Positions 16,577-26,263 of a stretch of 64,000 nucleotides of DNA are shown here, piece by piece. How positions within the stretch are numbered: position 1 is the stretch's first letter; each line of letters begins with the position of its first letter. This DNA comes from Colwellia sp. MB02u-6 (lineage in GTDB: Bacteria > Pseudomonadota > Gammaproteobacteria > Enterobacterales > Alteromonadaceae): NCBI RefSeq assembly GCF_014077095.1, contig NZ_JACGVG010000027.1, forward strand, positions 310,001 to 374,000, in the 5' to 3' direction. The translations under genes were made by a program, and so were the position numbers. Under the pieces are notes generated by a model that saw only the letters and a program-made list of their open reading frames with translations, had not been told where the DNA came from and did not search any database.

Positions 16577-18013
16577 TTAGCTTTGAGTTGCCAGCGACTG
16601 CCATAAATATATTGCCGCATAAGCGCGCCAAGGCCGCCGACTTTCAGCTAAGGTCAATATGTCTTTATTTTTTGGTTTTATTTCCTCAGCAGTCAAGGCT
16701 TTAATGATGCCTAAATCTGCACTTGGAAAGGCATCAGGGTCACTTAAACCCCGCATGCCAATATAATTTACTGTCCACGGGCCAATGCCTTTTAGTTTTG
16801 TTAATTCAGCTTCTAATTCTTCAATAGTTAGGCCTTTGGTGAAAATGCTGTCATGGTTTTCAAAGTAGGCGACCCAAGTTTGCAAGGTTGCGATACGAGC
16901 GCGGGTTAATCCTATATCTTGGTAATTAAGGTTGATTAACGCGGCGACATTAGGGAAGTATTTTGTCACCTTGATATTTCCAGGCTGCTCAATATCAAGG
17001 GCATTATCGCCATACTTTTCTACAATGCGTTGTGCCAGTGTGGTCGCGCCTTTGACTGAAATTTGCTGGCCTAATATGGCTCGAATTGAAAATTCAAAAA
17101 TATCCCAACAACCGGGTAAGCGTAAGCCGGGAAATTGTTCGATAACTGACGCCAATTTTGGCTGTTTTATTAACTGTTGATGAATTAATTGCATATCGGC
17201 GTCTAAGTCGAACATACGACGAACGCGGGTAATTATTTGATGCAAATAGCTATAATCACTTAACTTAACCGTTAAATTTAACGCGATTTTTTCTTGATGA
17301 TGAGTGACTTTTATCCAGCCACGGCAATCGTCAAGTTCGATCGTGCGAAAATAATGTTCCGTACTAATATCTTCAATATTAGTCATTTTTCTAGAGTGGA
17401 AAAAGCTCAACATTAATGGCCAATCAAAAGGGGCTTTATAAGGTAATAAAATGGTGACTGGCTGCTCAGATAAGCTTGTTTTTTTGCCTCGAATATCACT
17501 GGGCGTGGTTTGATAGTTTTGCATGATGACTTGATTAAAACGGCGTATGCTATTAAAACCAGCGGCAAAGGCCACATTAGTGATGCTTAATGAGGTTGAA
17601 ACCAGTAGTTTATGCGCGAGTAATAAGCGTTGCTGATGAAAAAACTCACTTGGCGGTAAACCATAATCTTGTATAAACAAGCGCCGTATTTGTCGGTCAC
17701 TGATATCGAGTTGTTTCGTACATTTTTGCAAACTATAATCATTTTCGTAGTAGGCCTGGGTAATTTGCTTTATTTTTCTGGGTAAAGGCAGGTTGGGTGC
17801 TAATTGAGGGAAGCAGCGTTTACACGGACGAAAACCTGATTGTTGAGCTAGTTCAGCACTGGCATAATAAGTGACGTTCTCAGGCTTCGGTGCTCTGGCA
17901 GGACATATGGGGCGACAGAAGATACCTGTGGTGATAACCGCAGTAAAAAATCGGCCATCAAAGCGTACATCACGACTTAAGCGCGCACTTTCGCATACCT
18001 CAATACTTAACAT
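16577..18013 (-). CDS. Ada-type regulator fused to AlkA glycosylase
   Basis: A 478-residue fusion. The N-terminal Ada domain binds zinc through Cys33, Cys37, Cys64 and Cys67 (FCRPIC and CKRC) and would accept methyl from DNA phosphotriesters on Cys33. An AraC-type helix-turn-helix follows (about 85-175). The C-terminal half is AlkA: an N-terminal beta domain, then HhH-GPD with LKGIGPWTVNYIG and catalytic Asp433 in SADLG, which removes 3-methyladenine. The Ada O6-methyltransferase domain is absent and is supplied by the adjacent ogt. The architecture is known in proteobacteria. Autoregulation by the methylated form is expected from E. coli Ada but was not shown here. Confidence 0.93.
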   Translation of the reverse strand: MLSIEVCESARLSRDVRFDGRFFTAVITTGIFCRPICPARAPKPENVTYYASAELAQQSGFRPCKRCFPQLAPNLPLPRKIKQITQAYYENDYSLQKCTKQLDISDRQIRRLFIQDYGLPPSEFFHQQRLLLAHKLLVSTSLSITNVAFAAGFNSIRRFNQVIMQNYQTTPSDIRGKKTSLSEQPVTILLPYKAPFDWPLMLSFFHSRKMTNIEDISTEHYFRTIELDDCRGWIKVTHHQEKIALNLTVKLSDYSYLHQIITRVRRMFDLDADMQLIHQQLIKQPKLASVIEQFPGLRLPGCWDIFEFSIRAILGQQISVKGATTLAQRIVEKYGDNALDIEQPGNIKVTKYFPNVAALINLNYQDIGLTRARIATLQTWVAYFENHDSIFTKGLTIEELEAELTKLKGIGPWTVNYIGMRGLSDPDAFPSADLGIIKALTAEEIKPKNKDILTLAESRRPWRAYAAIYLWQSLATQS

Positions 18014-18248
18014 ATTTGTCCTATTACTCTGGTTACACTGGTGAGTGATATTTTTTGATAATACGCTAGCTAAGGTAAATCACTGGCGGTAATCGGACAA
18101 GACCTAAAATAAAAGTAGTGATAAAATTGGGGGGGGCTTATGTTAAAAAAAGTTAGCAATAGGACAATTTATTTAATGTTATTAGTTCAGCTTAAAGCAA
18201 CTTAAATAGCTCAGGTTTAGGCTGCTTTTAGTGCCAAAGGCTAGCCCA

Positions 18249-18650
18249 TTAGTCTTCAGCTAATAAAGTCAGTACCATGTTGGTATAATTGACTAAGCCA
18301 AGTATTTGCTGGTCTTTAATGACAGGAGCGGTATTAATACCAAAATTCTCAAATAGGCGTGCACAATAACGCACGTCCATATCGGGTGAAACTGACAGTA
18401 ATGGCTTAGCCATAATTTCGTATAAATTTACCCGCTCAGGTGACCTATCTTTTGCGATAACTTGCTTAGCAATATCTGACAATAACACTAAGCCATATTC
18501 GTCATTCTCATGGCGTTTGTTAATAATTAACGCGGACACATGATGTGTTTTTGCCAGTTTTATTCCTTCGGCTACTGTGACCATGCCATCGGTAAAGTGA
18601 TAACTGTCAGTGGTCATCGCGTCTTTTACTTGCACTAATTTAGTGTTCAT
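18249..18650 (-). CDS. CBS-pair domain protein
   Basis: A 133-residue protein made of two CBS motifs (VKDAMTTDSYHFTDGMVTVAEGIK and the second half with ITLGI-like GLVNYTN), a module that usually binds adenine nucleotides. It is the last gene of a four-gene operon; its ATG overlaps the stop of the P-II-like gene by four bases, showing tight translational coupling. The likely role is energy sensing for the two DUF1538 membrane proteins upstream. That role is inference from the operon only. Confidence 0.85.
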   Translation of the reverse strand: MNTKLVQVKDAMTTDSYHFTDGMVTVAEGIKLAKTHHVSALIINKRHENDEYGLVLLSDIAKQVIAKDRSPERVNLYEIMAKPLLSVSPDMDVRYCARLFENFGINTAPVIKDQQILGLVNYTNMVLTLLAED

Positions 18651-18997
18651 AGTTCTTCCTCAATTTTACCTTTTAAACGCTCAACTTGGTGGGCAACCCC
18701 TACGGCATCCTCAATATCAATTTGTATGGCAATACCTTTACCGGGTTCTTCATCAAAACCTGCGACGTTAGCGATACGCTCTAAAATTTTTCGAGACAAA
18801 TGCTCTTCAACAACAAATAATAATACATCGCGTTGGGACTCTAGTTGCAGGCCAAAAAATGTTCTTTGGCGGTTAATACCTTCTCCACGGGCATGATTAA
18901 TTATTGTGGCACCCGTAGCACCAGCCATACGAGCTTCTTTCATTACCTTTTCGGTAACGTCATCTTCAATGAATGCAATGATCAATTTAAAGTGCAT
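18647..18997 (-). CDS. P-II family signalling protein
   Basis: A 116-residue P-II-like protein starting MHFKLIIAFIEDD, with the beta-alpha-beta ferredoxin fold signature: GATGATIINHARGEG in the T-loop region and a C-terminal KGIAIQIDIEDAVGV. P-II proteins bind ATP/ADP and 2-oxoglutarate and control transporters or enzymes by docking their T-loop. I chose ATG 18997 because GAGAA lies 6 bases upstream; a GTG four codons earlier is possible. It overlaps the preceding DUF1538 gene and the following CBS gene. It lacks the usual GlnB uridylylation context and sits with transporters, like other transporter-linked P-II paralogues. Confidence 0.85.
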   Translation of the reverse strand: MHFKLIIAFIEDDVTEKVMKEARMAGATGATIINHARGEGINRQRTFFGLQLESQRDVLLFVVEEHLSRKILERIANVAGFDEEPGKGIAIQIDIEDAVGVAHQVERLKGKIEEEL

Positions 18998-19766
18998 TAC
19001 TATTCTCACTTTCAGTTAGTTTTTTGGTTTGTAGTTGGCTAATTTGTGCATAGGCCATGACCGCAATGATTGGAAATAAGCTGGCAAAGGCAATCAGGCC
19101 AAAACCATCTATTAAAGGGCTTCTGCCGGGTATGGTACTCGCTAAACCTAAGCCTAAAGCTGCGACTAGTGGCACGGTAACGGTCGATGTAGTGACGCCA
19201 CCCGAGTCATATGCTAAGGGCACAATTATTTTTGGACAGAAAAATGTTTGAATAACCACCAGGATATAACCCGATATAATGTAGTAATGTATGGGGTGCC
19301 CAACAACAATGCGATAGCTACCTAAAGCGATACCAATGGCAACACCTATAGCCACCGCAATACGTAAGCTGTTAGCTCGAATGCCGCCACCAGAGACTTC
19401 TTCTGCTTTTAATGCTACGGCAATCAGTGAGGGCTCGGCAATGGTGGTACTAAAACCTATTGCAGCGGCAAAAATGTATACCCAAGTATAGTCAGTCCAA
19501 CTGATGACAGCGCCCGCATTAATAAATTCGCTAGCGGTTAATTGCTCAGCCATTATTTTTCCTAGTGGAAACAAAGCTTTTTCTAAGCCTAATAAGAAAA
19601 ATGCTAAGCCAATTAAGACGTAGAAAAAGCCAAAGCCAACTTGTTTTATGTCAGGAATAGGGCGGCGTATCACCAATAATTGAAAAATCACAATAATCGA
19701 TAAAATAGGTAATACGTCAATGACGGTTGATTTTAATATGCCGAAAAACTCTATTAGCAAATTCAA
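18987..19766 (-). CDS. DUF1538 membrane protein, second copy
   Basis: A 259-residue polytopic inner-membrane protein of the DUF1538 family. It shows the family segments [38 protein letters not shown] and the [14 protein letters not shown] block, shared with its paralogue just upstream. Predicted start is TTG at 19766 with GGAG 9 bases upstream. The function of DUF1538 is not established; the internal GG-rich re-entrant-looking segments suggest a channel or carrier. The gene overlaps the P-II-like gene at its 3-prime end. Confidence 0.82.
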   Translation of the reverse strand: MNLLIEFFGILKSTVIDVLPILSIIVIFQLLVIRRPIPDIKQVGFGFFYVLIGLAFFLLGLEKALFPLGKIMAEQLTASEFINAGAVISWTDYTWVYIFAAAIGFSTTIAEPSLIAVALKAEEVSGGGIRANSLRIAVAIGVAIGIALGSYRIVVGHPIHYYIISGYILVVIQTFFCPKIIVPLAYDSGGVTTSTVTVPLVAALGLGLASTIPGRSPLIDGFGLIAFASLFPIIAVMAYAQISQLQTKKLTESENSNAL

Positions 19767-19808
19767 GCTAGTGTGCTCCGAGCTGAAGCAATAAATTTAT
19801 TGCGCTCA

Positions 19809-20546
19809 TTAGCTTAATACCATGCCGTATAACATGACAAAAATCATTGGGGTAAGTGAGGCAAAGGCAATTAAACCAAAACCGTCTATCATAGGGTTTC
19901 TGCCTTTAATTGCTGATGCTAAGCCGACACCCAGTGCGGTGACTAAAGGGACGGTAATGGTTGAGGTTGTGACACCGCCTGAGTCATAGGCAATGCCGAT
20001 GATCCAGGTTGGTGCAAATGAGGTCATGATAACCACTACGATATAGCCACCTAAAATAAGGTACTGTATTGGCCAACCACGAAGAATACGTAAAACCCCC
20101 ATAACAATGGCTAAGCCAACAGCAAAGGCTACGGTATAACGCAGACCATTAGCGTATTCGTTTTGTGCAATGTCTGTTGCGCCAATAATACCGCCACTAG
20201 CAGCAACAGTGGCTGCTTCACTGGCAACAGCAATCAGGGCGGGCTCGGCAACTGTGGTGCCAAAGCCTAAACAAAAAGCAAATATTAGCAGCCAAGTTGT
20301 ACTGCCTTTTTGTGCAAACGCTTTTGCCATAGACTCGCCAATAGGAAATAAGCCCATCTCTAAACCGTAAATGAAAAAGGTTAAACCCAGTATCACTAAA
20401 ATCAAACCAACAAAAATATCACTGAGGTTTGGCATAGGTTGTTGTAAAACGGCAAATTGAAAAAATGCAATAACTAGCATTATGGGCAGTAAGTCTTTAC
20501 AGCTACCAAAAAGTGCTTTGAGGAAAATCATTAACTGTTGTTTCAT
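19809..20546 (-). CDS. DUF1538 membrane protein, first copy
   Basis: A polytopic inner-membrane protein of the DUF1538 family, about 245 residues from the ATG at 20546 ([15 protein letters not shown]). The open frame extends to a TTG at 20618, but a TATAAT on the minus strand inside that extension suggests transcription starts within it, so I prefer the ATG. Conserved blocks are [34 protein letters not shown] and [16 protein letters not shown]. Paired with the second copy 42 bases downstream, it likely forms one heteromeric membrane unit controlled by the P-II-like and CBS proteins. Confidence 0.82.
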   Translation of the reverse strand: MKQQLMIFLKALFGSCKDLLPIMLVIAFFQFAVLQQPMPNLSDIFVGLILVILGLTFFIYGLEMGLFPIGESMAKAFAQKGSTTWLLIFAFCLGFGTTVAEPALIAVASEAATVAASGGIIGATDIAQNEYANGLRYTVAFAVGLAIVMGVLRILRGWPIQYLILGGYIVVVIMTSFAPTWIIGIAYDSGGVTTSTITVPLVTALGVGLASAIKGRNPMIDGFGLIAFASLTPMIFVMLYGMVLS

Positions 20547-20618
20547 ATCACTATAAAAAATGCCAAGGGAAAACTTTATTATACTGAGCGTGATTAAACA
20601 GAGTTTGATCCAAAACAA

Positions 20619-21011
20619 GCTAGCAGCTCATTGTTAAGCAACTGCGGTTTAAATCAACAGCTTTGCACAACTGAATTTGTATGATATTGATTAAAATGTG
20701 ATTTTTCTGGGTATGAAAGTATTAGGGTATTGGGGGAATAAAGGCAAGGGTAGCAAGTAATAATAAGTTATTACTTGCTACCCACAAGACTGATATAGGC
20801 TAATGGTCTGCGCTGTTAGATAACGTAGCTTATTCGCAGTTCAGCTTAAATCAAAAGTGACCTAGACAATTCAGTTTTTTTGCTAAGACAAACGGCGTTA
20901 TTATTATTTTTGCAATAGCAAATAAACTTAAGCTATAAGTAATGCTCCATGAGCAATGACCTATGAGTAATAACTTGTGATATGACTAATACCTTATCCA
21001 CAGAATATTAA
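20619..21011. other. Intergenic region with perfect hairpin
   Basis: This 393-base gap separates nhaC from the DUF1538 operon, both on the minus strand. It holds a perfect 16-bp stem-loop at 20748-20783. I see no coding potential. Confidence 0.5.
20748..20783. repeat. Perfect 16-bp stem-loop
   Basis: GGGTAGCAAGTAATAA pairs at all 16 positions with TTATTACTTGCTACCC around the loop TAAG. There is no T-run on either side. It lies downstream of nhaC and upstream of the DUF1538 operon, so it may be an mRNA 3-prime end structure, an unusual terminator or a protein-binding palindrome. Confidence 0.7.
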
Positions 21012-22769
21012 TCAGGCGAAAAAATAAGCGGTTAGGGTCCATAGCACTCCTGCTAATGATGCCGCAAGTGTTGCGGGGACTAATTGCGACTTTACATGGT
21101 CCATTAAATCACAGCCTGTGGTCATGGCACTGAGAATAGTGGTATCAGAAATTGGCGAACATTGATCGCCAAAAACACTGCCATTGAGCACAGAGGCAAA
21201 ACAGAGCATCATAAATAGCTCAGGATCAGCTACCCCTTGGCTCTGACAAATGGCCCAAGCTAATGGCATAGCTAAAGGAAATGCGATGGCATAAGTGCCC
21301 CAACTTGTGCCAGTAGAAAAAGCAATGATCATAGTCATCAGTTGCAAAATTACGGGTAAACACCAAAAAGGCAGTTGCTCGCCAAGTAAAGACACCAAAA
21401 ATAAGCCACCACCGGTTTCTTTACTGATACTGCCAATAATCACCGCTAACATTAAAATGACCGATGCGAACACTACGCCCTTTAATCCGTTGCCAAAACC
21501 ATCAACCACATGATTTAACGACATCCCTTTTATTAAGGCAATAACCGCAGAAAGTACTAAAGCCGCACCAAAAGCCCAATTAATTTTAGGTGAGCCCAGC
21601 ATAACAAAACTGCCAATGGCAATTGTTGTTAAGGTGACTAAAGGTAAAATAAACTCAAGGACGTGAGGTTTATAACCCTCAGGGATGTCAGTACTTTGTA
21701 ATTCTTTGGCACTTAAAGGCTTGGCAGTAGGGGCATCTAGTTGATGGGTTGTTTCAGCACGTAGCTTTGCTGCTCGTATACGTTTGCCAGAAAAAGTGGT
21801 GATATTAAGACTTAAAAGCAAAGTCCCAGCAACCGCAAACATACTGTAGAAGCTAAAGGGAATACTTTGAAAGAAAAAACTGATCCGGTCAGCTTCGGTG
21901 GCTAAAAAAGAAACACCAGGAATAAATATCAAAGCTTGAACATACGCAGGCCATGCATTGAAGGCTAATATGGAGGCAATAGGTGATGCGGTGGAATCAA
22001 CAATGTAACTCATTTCTTCGTGACTAACTTTCGCCTTGTCTGCTAAAGGTCTGACGGTAGTGCCAACTAACACAGTACTCATAGTGCCACCTTGGAAAAA
22101 TAATATACCCAATAACCATGAAACTAGTTTTGCTGATTTTTTGCCTTTAACAAAATGTTTGGTCATATAATTGGCAAAAGCTTGTGCTGCCCCAGTTTTA
22201 GACCAGATACCTAATAAACCACCCAACAGCCATAAATACAGTAATAGCAGTGCGGCAGTGCCTTCTTTAGCAAGATTAGGAATAATAACTTTGTCGGTTA
22301 AGTCGTAGCGCCCTAACATAATGGCACCAACGACTACGCCGCCGAGTAATGCCGTGAGGGGCTCACGGGTTAATAAGCACAATGCAATGGTTATAAAGGC
22401 AGGCAGGAGTGACCAAAAACCAAAATGAAAGGCTGGTTTGAGTAATTTTAATTGCTGCTTTTTATCTCGAACCCATTGTTGCTCAAGCGCGGGTGAGTTT
22501 GCTGAATTACTCAGGTTACTCAGGTTACTCAGGTTACTTAGATTGCTTAGGTTACTTTGGTTAAGTGGCGAACTTTGATAATCAACAACCTGTTCAATAA
22601 TAACTTTTTGACCTTTATAAATATAACTCGAGACACCGTTATTGTTGGTACTGACATCATACACATAACTTTGTTCTACCCAGTGTGGCGCGATAATTTG
22701 TTTAATATAAATTGCGGATAAAATGGCAAAAATAAAGGCCACTAAGGCGATGCTATTGTTTTTTGGCAT
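21012..22769 (-). CDS. NhaC-family Na+/H+ antiporter-like transporter
   Basis: A 585-residue polytopic inner-membrane protein of the NhaC/arginine-ornithine-antiporter superfamily. After one N-terminal helix there is a soluble loop (about 28-115), then ten or more helices. The family motif appears as [16 protein letters not shown] ([11 protein letters not shown] is usual), with [18 protein letters not shown] before it. The loop contains a Ser-Asn-Leu triplet repeat (about residues 72-88) encoded by a 9-bp tandem array. Sodium or an organic cation are possible substrates. The divergent GntR gene may regulate it, which is inference from position. Confidence 0.87.
   Translation of the reverse strand: MPKNNSIALVAFIFAILSAIYIKQIIAPHWVEQSYVYDVSTNNNGVSSYIYKGQKVIIEQVVDYQSSPLNQSNLSNLSNLSNLSNLSNSANSPALEQQWVRDKKQQLKLLKPAFHFGFWSLLPAFITIALCLLTREPLTALLGGVVVGAIMLGRYDLTDKVIIPNLAKEGTAALLLLYLWLLGGLLGIWSKTGAAQAFANYMTKHFVKGKKSAKLVSWLLGILFFQGGTMSTVLVGTTVRPLADKAKVSHEEMSYIVDSTASPIASILAFNAWPAYVQALIFIPGVSFLATEADRISFFFQSIPFSFYSMFAVAGTLLLSLNITTFSGKRIRAAKLRAETTHQLDAPTAKPLSAKELQSTDIPEGYKPHVLEFILPLVTLTTIAIGSFVMLGSPKINWAFGAALVLSAVIALIKGMSLNHVVDGFGNGLKGVVFASVILMLAVIIGSISKETGGGLFLVSLLGEQLPFWCLPVILQLMTMIIAFSTGTSWGTYAIAFPLAMPLAWAICQSQGVADPELFMMLCFASVLNGSVFGDQCSPISDTTILSAMTTGCDLMDHVKSQLVPATLAASLAGVLWTLTAYFFA
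22509..22562. repeat. In-frame 9-bp tandem repeat inside antiporter gene
   Basis: Six units of the 9-mer ACTCAGGTT, the first three identical and the rest diverged by one or two bases, lie within the antiporter gene. They encode a Ser-Asn-Leu array in the extracytoplasmic loop after the first membrane helix. Copy-number change would keep the frame. Confidence 0.9.
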
Positions 22770-23093
22770 ACAGGTACTCTTTTATTTTTATTGTTATTTG
22801 TATGAGACTTTTTGTTTTTACTTACCTTAGCCAAAGGCAATAGCAAGTGAGCTCAAGGGTCATAATGTCGAGTTTACGATAACAGAATTTTTAGGGTATA
22901 AAAGAAAATTAAGTGCAAAATTAACCGAGTAATGAATCAAAGCACTCATGATATTTAATTTACTGCCAATTTAATGCGCTACAAGCGTATTTGAAGCAAA
23001 AAAAAAGTATTTAATAGACTAGATATTGCGCTATTATTTTGTTTTTAACCTGCGGAACCCTATAATAGCGGTAATATTTTTAGGAAGCCCAAT
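22770..23093. other. Divergent promoter region, antiporter and GntR
   Basis: This 324-base region lies between the divergent antiporter and GntR genes. A candidate promoter for the regulator is listed at 23039. No clear GntR operator palindrome was seen. Confidence 0.4.
23039..23066 (+). promoter_or_regulatory. Candidate sigma-70 promoter of gntR-type gene
   Basis: TTGTTT and TATAAT are separated by 16 bases, 27 bases before the ATG, with AGGAAG as ribosome-binding site in between. The -10 is perfect; the -35 is weak. Confidence 0.45.
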
Positions 23094-23765
23094 ATGAGCA
23101 TTGTATATAAAACTAGAACTCAATTAATTGTCGAAACATTAAGAGAAAAAATATTAAGTGGCGAGATTAAAGCGGGTCAGCCTTTAAGACAAGCCGCGCT
23201 TGCCGCTGAATTAAATGTCAGTCGAATCCCCGTTAGAGAAGCATTGCTGCAGCTAGAAGGTGAAGGCTTAGTTGATTTTGAGCCTCATAAAGGTGCCACA
23301 GCAACTGAGCTCAATGCCAATCAAGTCGATGAGCTTTTTGAATTACGAGCCATGTTAGAGGCTGATTTACTAGCTTATTCGTTACCACAGATTAGTAATG
23401 AAAAGCTGGAAGAGGCGACACAGTTATTGAATAAACTCAATAAGGCCCTAGGTAAAGAGAACGCGGTTAATACTTGGAGTAAGCTCAATTCTGATTATCA
23501 TCATTGCTTATACTCTGGAGCTGAACGCCCACAAACACAAGCTTTGGTTAGTACCCTAAACAAAAATGCTGACCGTTATATTCGTATGCACTTGCTTTGG
23601 GCCGGTGGTATTTCTAAAGCAGAATCTGAACACAATGAAATTTTAGCGCTCTGTAAAGCCCGTAACGTTGAAAAAGCAGTAGCATTATTAAAGCAACATA
23701 TTCTCGGTTCTCGTGATGAGATCAAAGCTTTTTTAAATGAACGTGAAGCGATAATTAACGGTTAA
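23094..23765 (+). CDS. GntR family regulator, FCD type
   Basis: A 223-residue DNA-binding regulator. Residues about 10-75 form the winged helix (LREKILSGEIKAGQPLRQAA and NVSRIPVREALLQLEGEGLV), and residues about 85-215 form the all-helical FCD ligand domain, with FELRAMLEADL and the conserved metal-binding His/Asp positions (NSDYHHCLY, then SEHNEIL). FCD regulators respond to organic acids, amino acids or sugar acids. It is divergent from the NhaC-type transporter and precedes a SulP transporter by 288 bases; either may be its target. SD AGGAAG sits 7 bases before ATG. Confidence 0.9.
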   Translation: MSIVYKTRTQLIVETLREKILSGEIKAGQPLRQAALAAELNVSRIPVREALLQLEGEGLVDFEPHKGATATELNANQVDELFELRAMLEADLLAYSLPQISNEKLEEATQLLNKLNKALGKENAVNTWSKLNSDYHHCLYSGAERPQTQALVSTLNKNADRYIRMHLLWAGGISKAESEHNEILALCKARNVEKAVALLKQHILGSRDEIKAFLNEREAIING

Positions 23766-23873
23766 CTATCGTTGTTAAATCTTGCATAAAACAACGCTTT
23801 TAAATTTGCGAACGACTGGTTGATTTTGATGTATTTTTGAGCGAATATTGACTTTTCATAGATATATCTATAG

Positions 23874-23956
23874 TATACCCGCGCCTTCAAACCCCAAAAA
23901 ATAGCGATTTTCGTATAGTTTTCGCTTGAATTGCCGACCATTAAGGCATTTTGGGG
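23874..23956. repeat. Partial dispersed element plus inverted repeat
   Basis: TATACCCGCGCCTTCAA at 23874 resembles the ends of the elements at 12783 and 39418. It is followed by CCCCAAAA (23892-23899) and TTTTGGGG (23949-23956), an 8-bp perfect inverted repeat, with an AGCGA/TCGCT pair inside. It lies in the gap before the SulP gene and may be a decayed member of the same family or a cis-regulatory structure. Confidence 0.4.
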
Positions 23957-24053
23957 AAACCAAAGTATTTAAATACAAGCTAATTTTGAAAACCAAGCTG
24001 GATTGTAAAATTACGCTTGTATTTTTGATGTTCTAATCAAAGTAGAGAAAATA

Positions 24054-25610
24054 ATGTTTGAACTACACGCCAGTAAAGTGGCAAATTTAAAAAATGATGT
24101 TTTATCAGGCTTAACGGTATCTTTAGCCTTAGTACCTGAAGCCGTAGCATTTGCCTTTGTTGCCGGTGTTGGCCCCCTTGTTGGTCTATATGCCGCCTTT
24201 ATAGTGGGTTTGATCACGGCTATATTCGGTGGTCGTCCAGGGATGATCTCGGGTGCTACCGGCGCAATGGCCGTTGTGATGGTAAGCTTAGTCGCGATTC
24301 ATGGTGTCGAATATTTATTTGCCACGGTAGTGTTAACCGGGGTGCTGCAAATACTTGCGGGCCTATTTAAGCTAGGTAAATTTATTCGTTTAGTGCCGCA
24401 TCCGGTTATGCTTGGCTTTGTTAATGGCTTAGCTATTGTGATTTTTCTTGCTCAGTTAGGGCAATTTAAGGTCACTAACGAAGCGGGTGTTTTAGCCTGG
24501 ATGCAAGGCAGCCAATTGTTAGTTATGTTTGGCCTAATCTTGTTAACTATGGCGATTATTCACTTTTTACCTAAGTTGACTAAAGCCATACCGTCATCAC
24601 TGGTGGCTATTGTTGTGGTCACACTTTTAGCGCAAAGTCTTGATTTAGATGCTCGAACAGTAGTCGATTTTGTTCGTGATATGACCAATGATCCTGCGGC
24701 TTCTATTGCCGGCGGTCTGCCACAATTTAGTATTCCAAGCGTGCCATTTAGTTTTGAAACTTTCCAAATAATTTTACCTTTTGCGCTGATTTTAGCGGCT
24801 ATTGGTTTAATCGAATCATTACTAACGTTAACGCTAATTGATGAATTAACCGGTACGCGTGGCCATGGTAATAAAGAATGTATTGCACAAGGCGCAGCAA
24901 ATACCGTTACTGGCTTTTTTGGTGGCATGGGTGGTTGTGCGATGATTGGTCAATCTATGATCAACGTTAATTCAGGCGGTCGTGGTCGTATGTCGGGTGT
25001 TACAGCGGCACTTGCGCTACTGGGCTTTATCTTATTTGGCTCGAGTTTAATTGAACAAATTCCATTAGCAGCGCTTGTTGGTGTCATGTTTATTGTCGTC
25101 ATTGGTACCTTTGAATGGTCGAGTATTCGTATTTTAGGTAAAGTGCCAAAAGCTGATGCTTTCATTATTATCTTAGTGTCTGGGGTGACTGTTGCCACTG
25201 ATTTAGCGATAGCTGTTGTGGTGGGTGTTATTGTTTCCGCCTTGGTCTTTGCTTGGGAACACGCCAAACATGTAGTTGTTCACCGTTCAATAAATGACAA
25301 GGGTTCAACGGTTTATGATGTTTCTGGGCCGTTATTTTTTGGTTCTGTTTCTGGCTTTTTAGAGCAATTTGACTTGGAAGGTGATAGTGACGACGTTATT
25401 GTTGATTTTAAAGATTCACGTGTTGCTGACCATTCAGCCATTGAAGCTATTGATACTTTAGCCGATCGTTATATTAGTCATGGCAAGCAAATGCATTTAA
25501 GACATTTAAGTAGAGAATGCACGCAACTGTTAACTAAAGCCGGTAGCTTAGTAGAAATCAACGTGATTGAAGATCCTGAGTACTATATCGCTACTGACAA
25601 ACTGGGTTAA
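24054..25610 (+). CDS. SulP family anion transporter with STAS domain
   Basis: A 518-residue inner-membrane protein. About ten to fourteen helices span residues 15-400, with the SulP signatures [40 protein letters not shown] and the [20 protein letters not shown] block, followed by a cytosolic STAS domain (about 405-510, [20 protein letters not shown]). SulP proteins carry sulfate, bicarbonate or dicarboxylates; the segment order and length resemble bacterial BicA/DauA-like members, but the ion cannot be fixed. It appears monocistronic and is followed by a 14-bp perfect hairpin. Confidence 0.9.
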   Translation: MFELHASKVANLKNDVLSGLTVSLALVPEAVAFAFVAGVGPLVGLYAAFIVGLITAIFGGRPGMISGATGAMAVVMVSLVAIHGVEYLFATVVLTGVLQILAGLFKLGKFIRLVPHPVMLGFVNGLAIVIFLAQLGQFKVTNEAGVLAWMQGSQLLVMFGLILLTMAIIHFLPKLTKAIPSSLVAIVVVTLLAQSLDLDARTVVDFVRDMTNDPAASIAGGLPQFSIPSVPFSFETFQIILPFALILAAIGLIESLLTLTLIDELTGTRGHGNKECIAQGAANTVTGFFGGMGGCAMIGQSMINVNSGGRGRMSGVTAALALLGFILFGSSLIEQIPLAALVGVMFIVVIGTFEWSSIRILGKVPKADAFIIILVSGVTVATDLAIAVVVGVIVSALVFAWEHAKHVVVHRSINDKGSTVYDVSGPLFFGSVSGFLEQFDLEGDSDDVIVDFKDSRVADHSAIEAIDTLADRYISHGKQMHLRHLSRECTQLLTKAGSLVEINVIEDPEYYIATDKLG

Positions 25611-25627
25611 ATCAGCGTTTAGGTTTA

Positions 25628-25661
25628 CATTAAGTAGATACTTAGTAGTATCTACTTAATG
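25628..25661. terminator. Perfect 14-bp hairpin after SulP gene
   Basis: CATTAAGTAGATAC pairs perfectly with GTATCTACTTAATG around the loop TTAGTA, starting 17 bases after the SulP stop. No T-run follows, so it is an atypical terminator or 3-prime stability element. Confidence 0.55.
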
Positions 25662-25711
25662 GTATCTGCCCAATGGCCAAATTTAATTGGTATTACACAA
25701 AGTATAATTAG

Positions 25712-26017
25712 ATGCAGTTAGAATTTTTTGATGTCCCTAGCCCTTGTATCGGTGTTTGTCAGTCTGATGACAAAGGCCAATGTTTGGGCTGTTTTCGTAC
25801 CCGGGACGAACGCTTAAATTGGCTTTCATTAACTGCCAACCAGCGTCAAAAAGTTATAAAACGTTGCTTACAGCGTAAAAATCGTAAAACCAAGCCAGCA
25901 AAAAGTAAAGTAGCCGAAGTGATTGTTGAAAATAAGCAAGCTTCGCTATTTGAAGCCCCAAGTCAGTCTAATATCGACAACAGCAGCGATGTAGACTTTG
26001 GCGATTTTGAACTTTAA
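25712..26017 (+). CDS. DUF1289 cysteine-rich small protein
   Basis: A 101-residue soluble protein with the DUF1289 signature near its N-terminus: SPCIGVC, then QCLGCFRTRDER and WLSL, giving four cysteines in a C-x3-C and C-x2-C arrangement that probably binds a metal ion. A basic segment (KRCLQRKNRKTKPAKSK) and an acidic tail follow. The family is widespread but of unknown function. It is monocistronic between the SulP transporter and the amidohydrolase pair. Confidence 0.85.
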   Translation: MQLEFFDVPSPCIGVCQSDDKGQCLGCFRTRDERLNWLSLTANQRQKVIKRCLQRKNRKTKPAKSKVAEVIVENKQASLFEAPSQSNIDNSSDVDFGDFEL

Positions 26018-26263
26018 ATAGTTACTAGCGCCCATTTATCGCAGATAGTTGGCAGTTCAACGCAATTGCTCAACTCCCCTATATGTCTGACTTGTTGTCG
26101 AAGACAATTCATCATATTGTAGCTAATAATATTGTGCTAACGCGCGGTAGTTAACCTCATATTTACGTTAAATCGCTTAGATTAAATTATAATAAGCTCA
26201 TACAAACTCGGTTGAATAATATAATGTTTTTCTGCGGTTTCTTGAGCAAAACAGGATACATTT

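Noticed and set aside
18126..18137. Run of eight G as a phase-variable tract
   Set aside because: It lies between genes and is not in a recognisable promoter or reading frame, so there is no support for phase variation.
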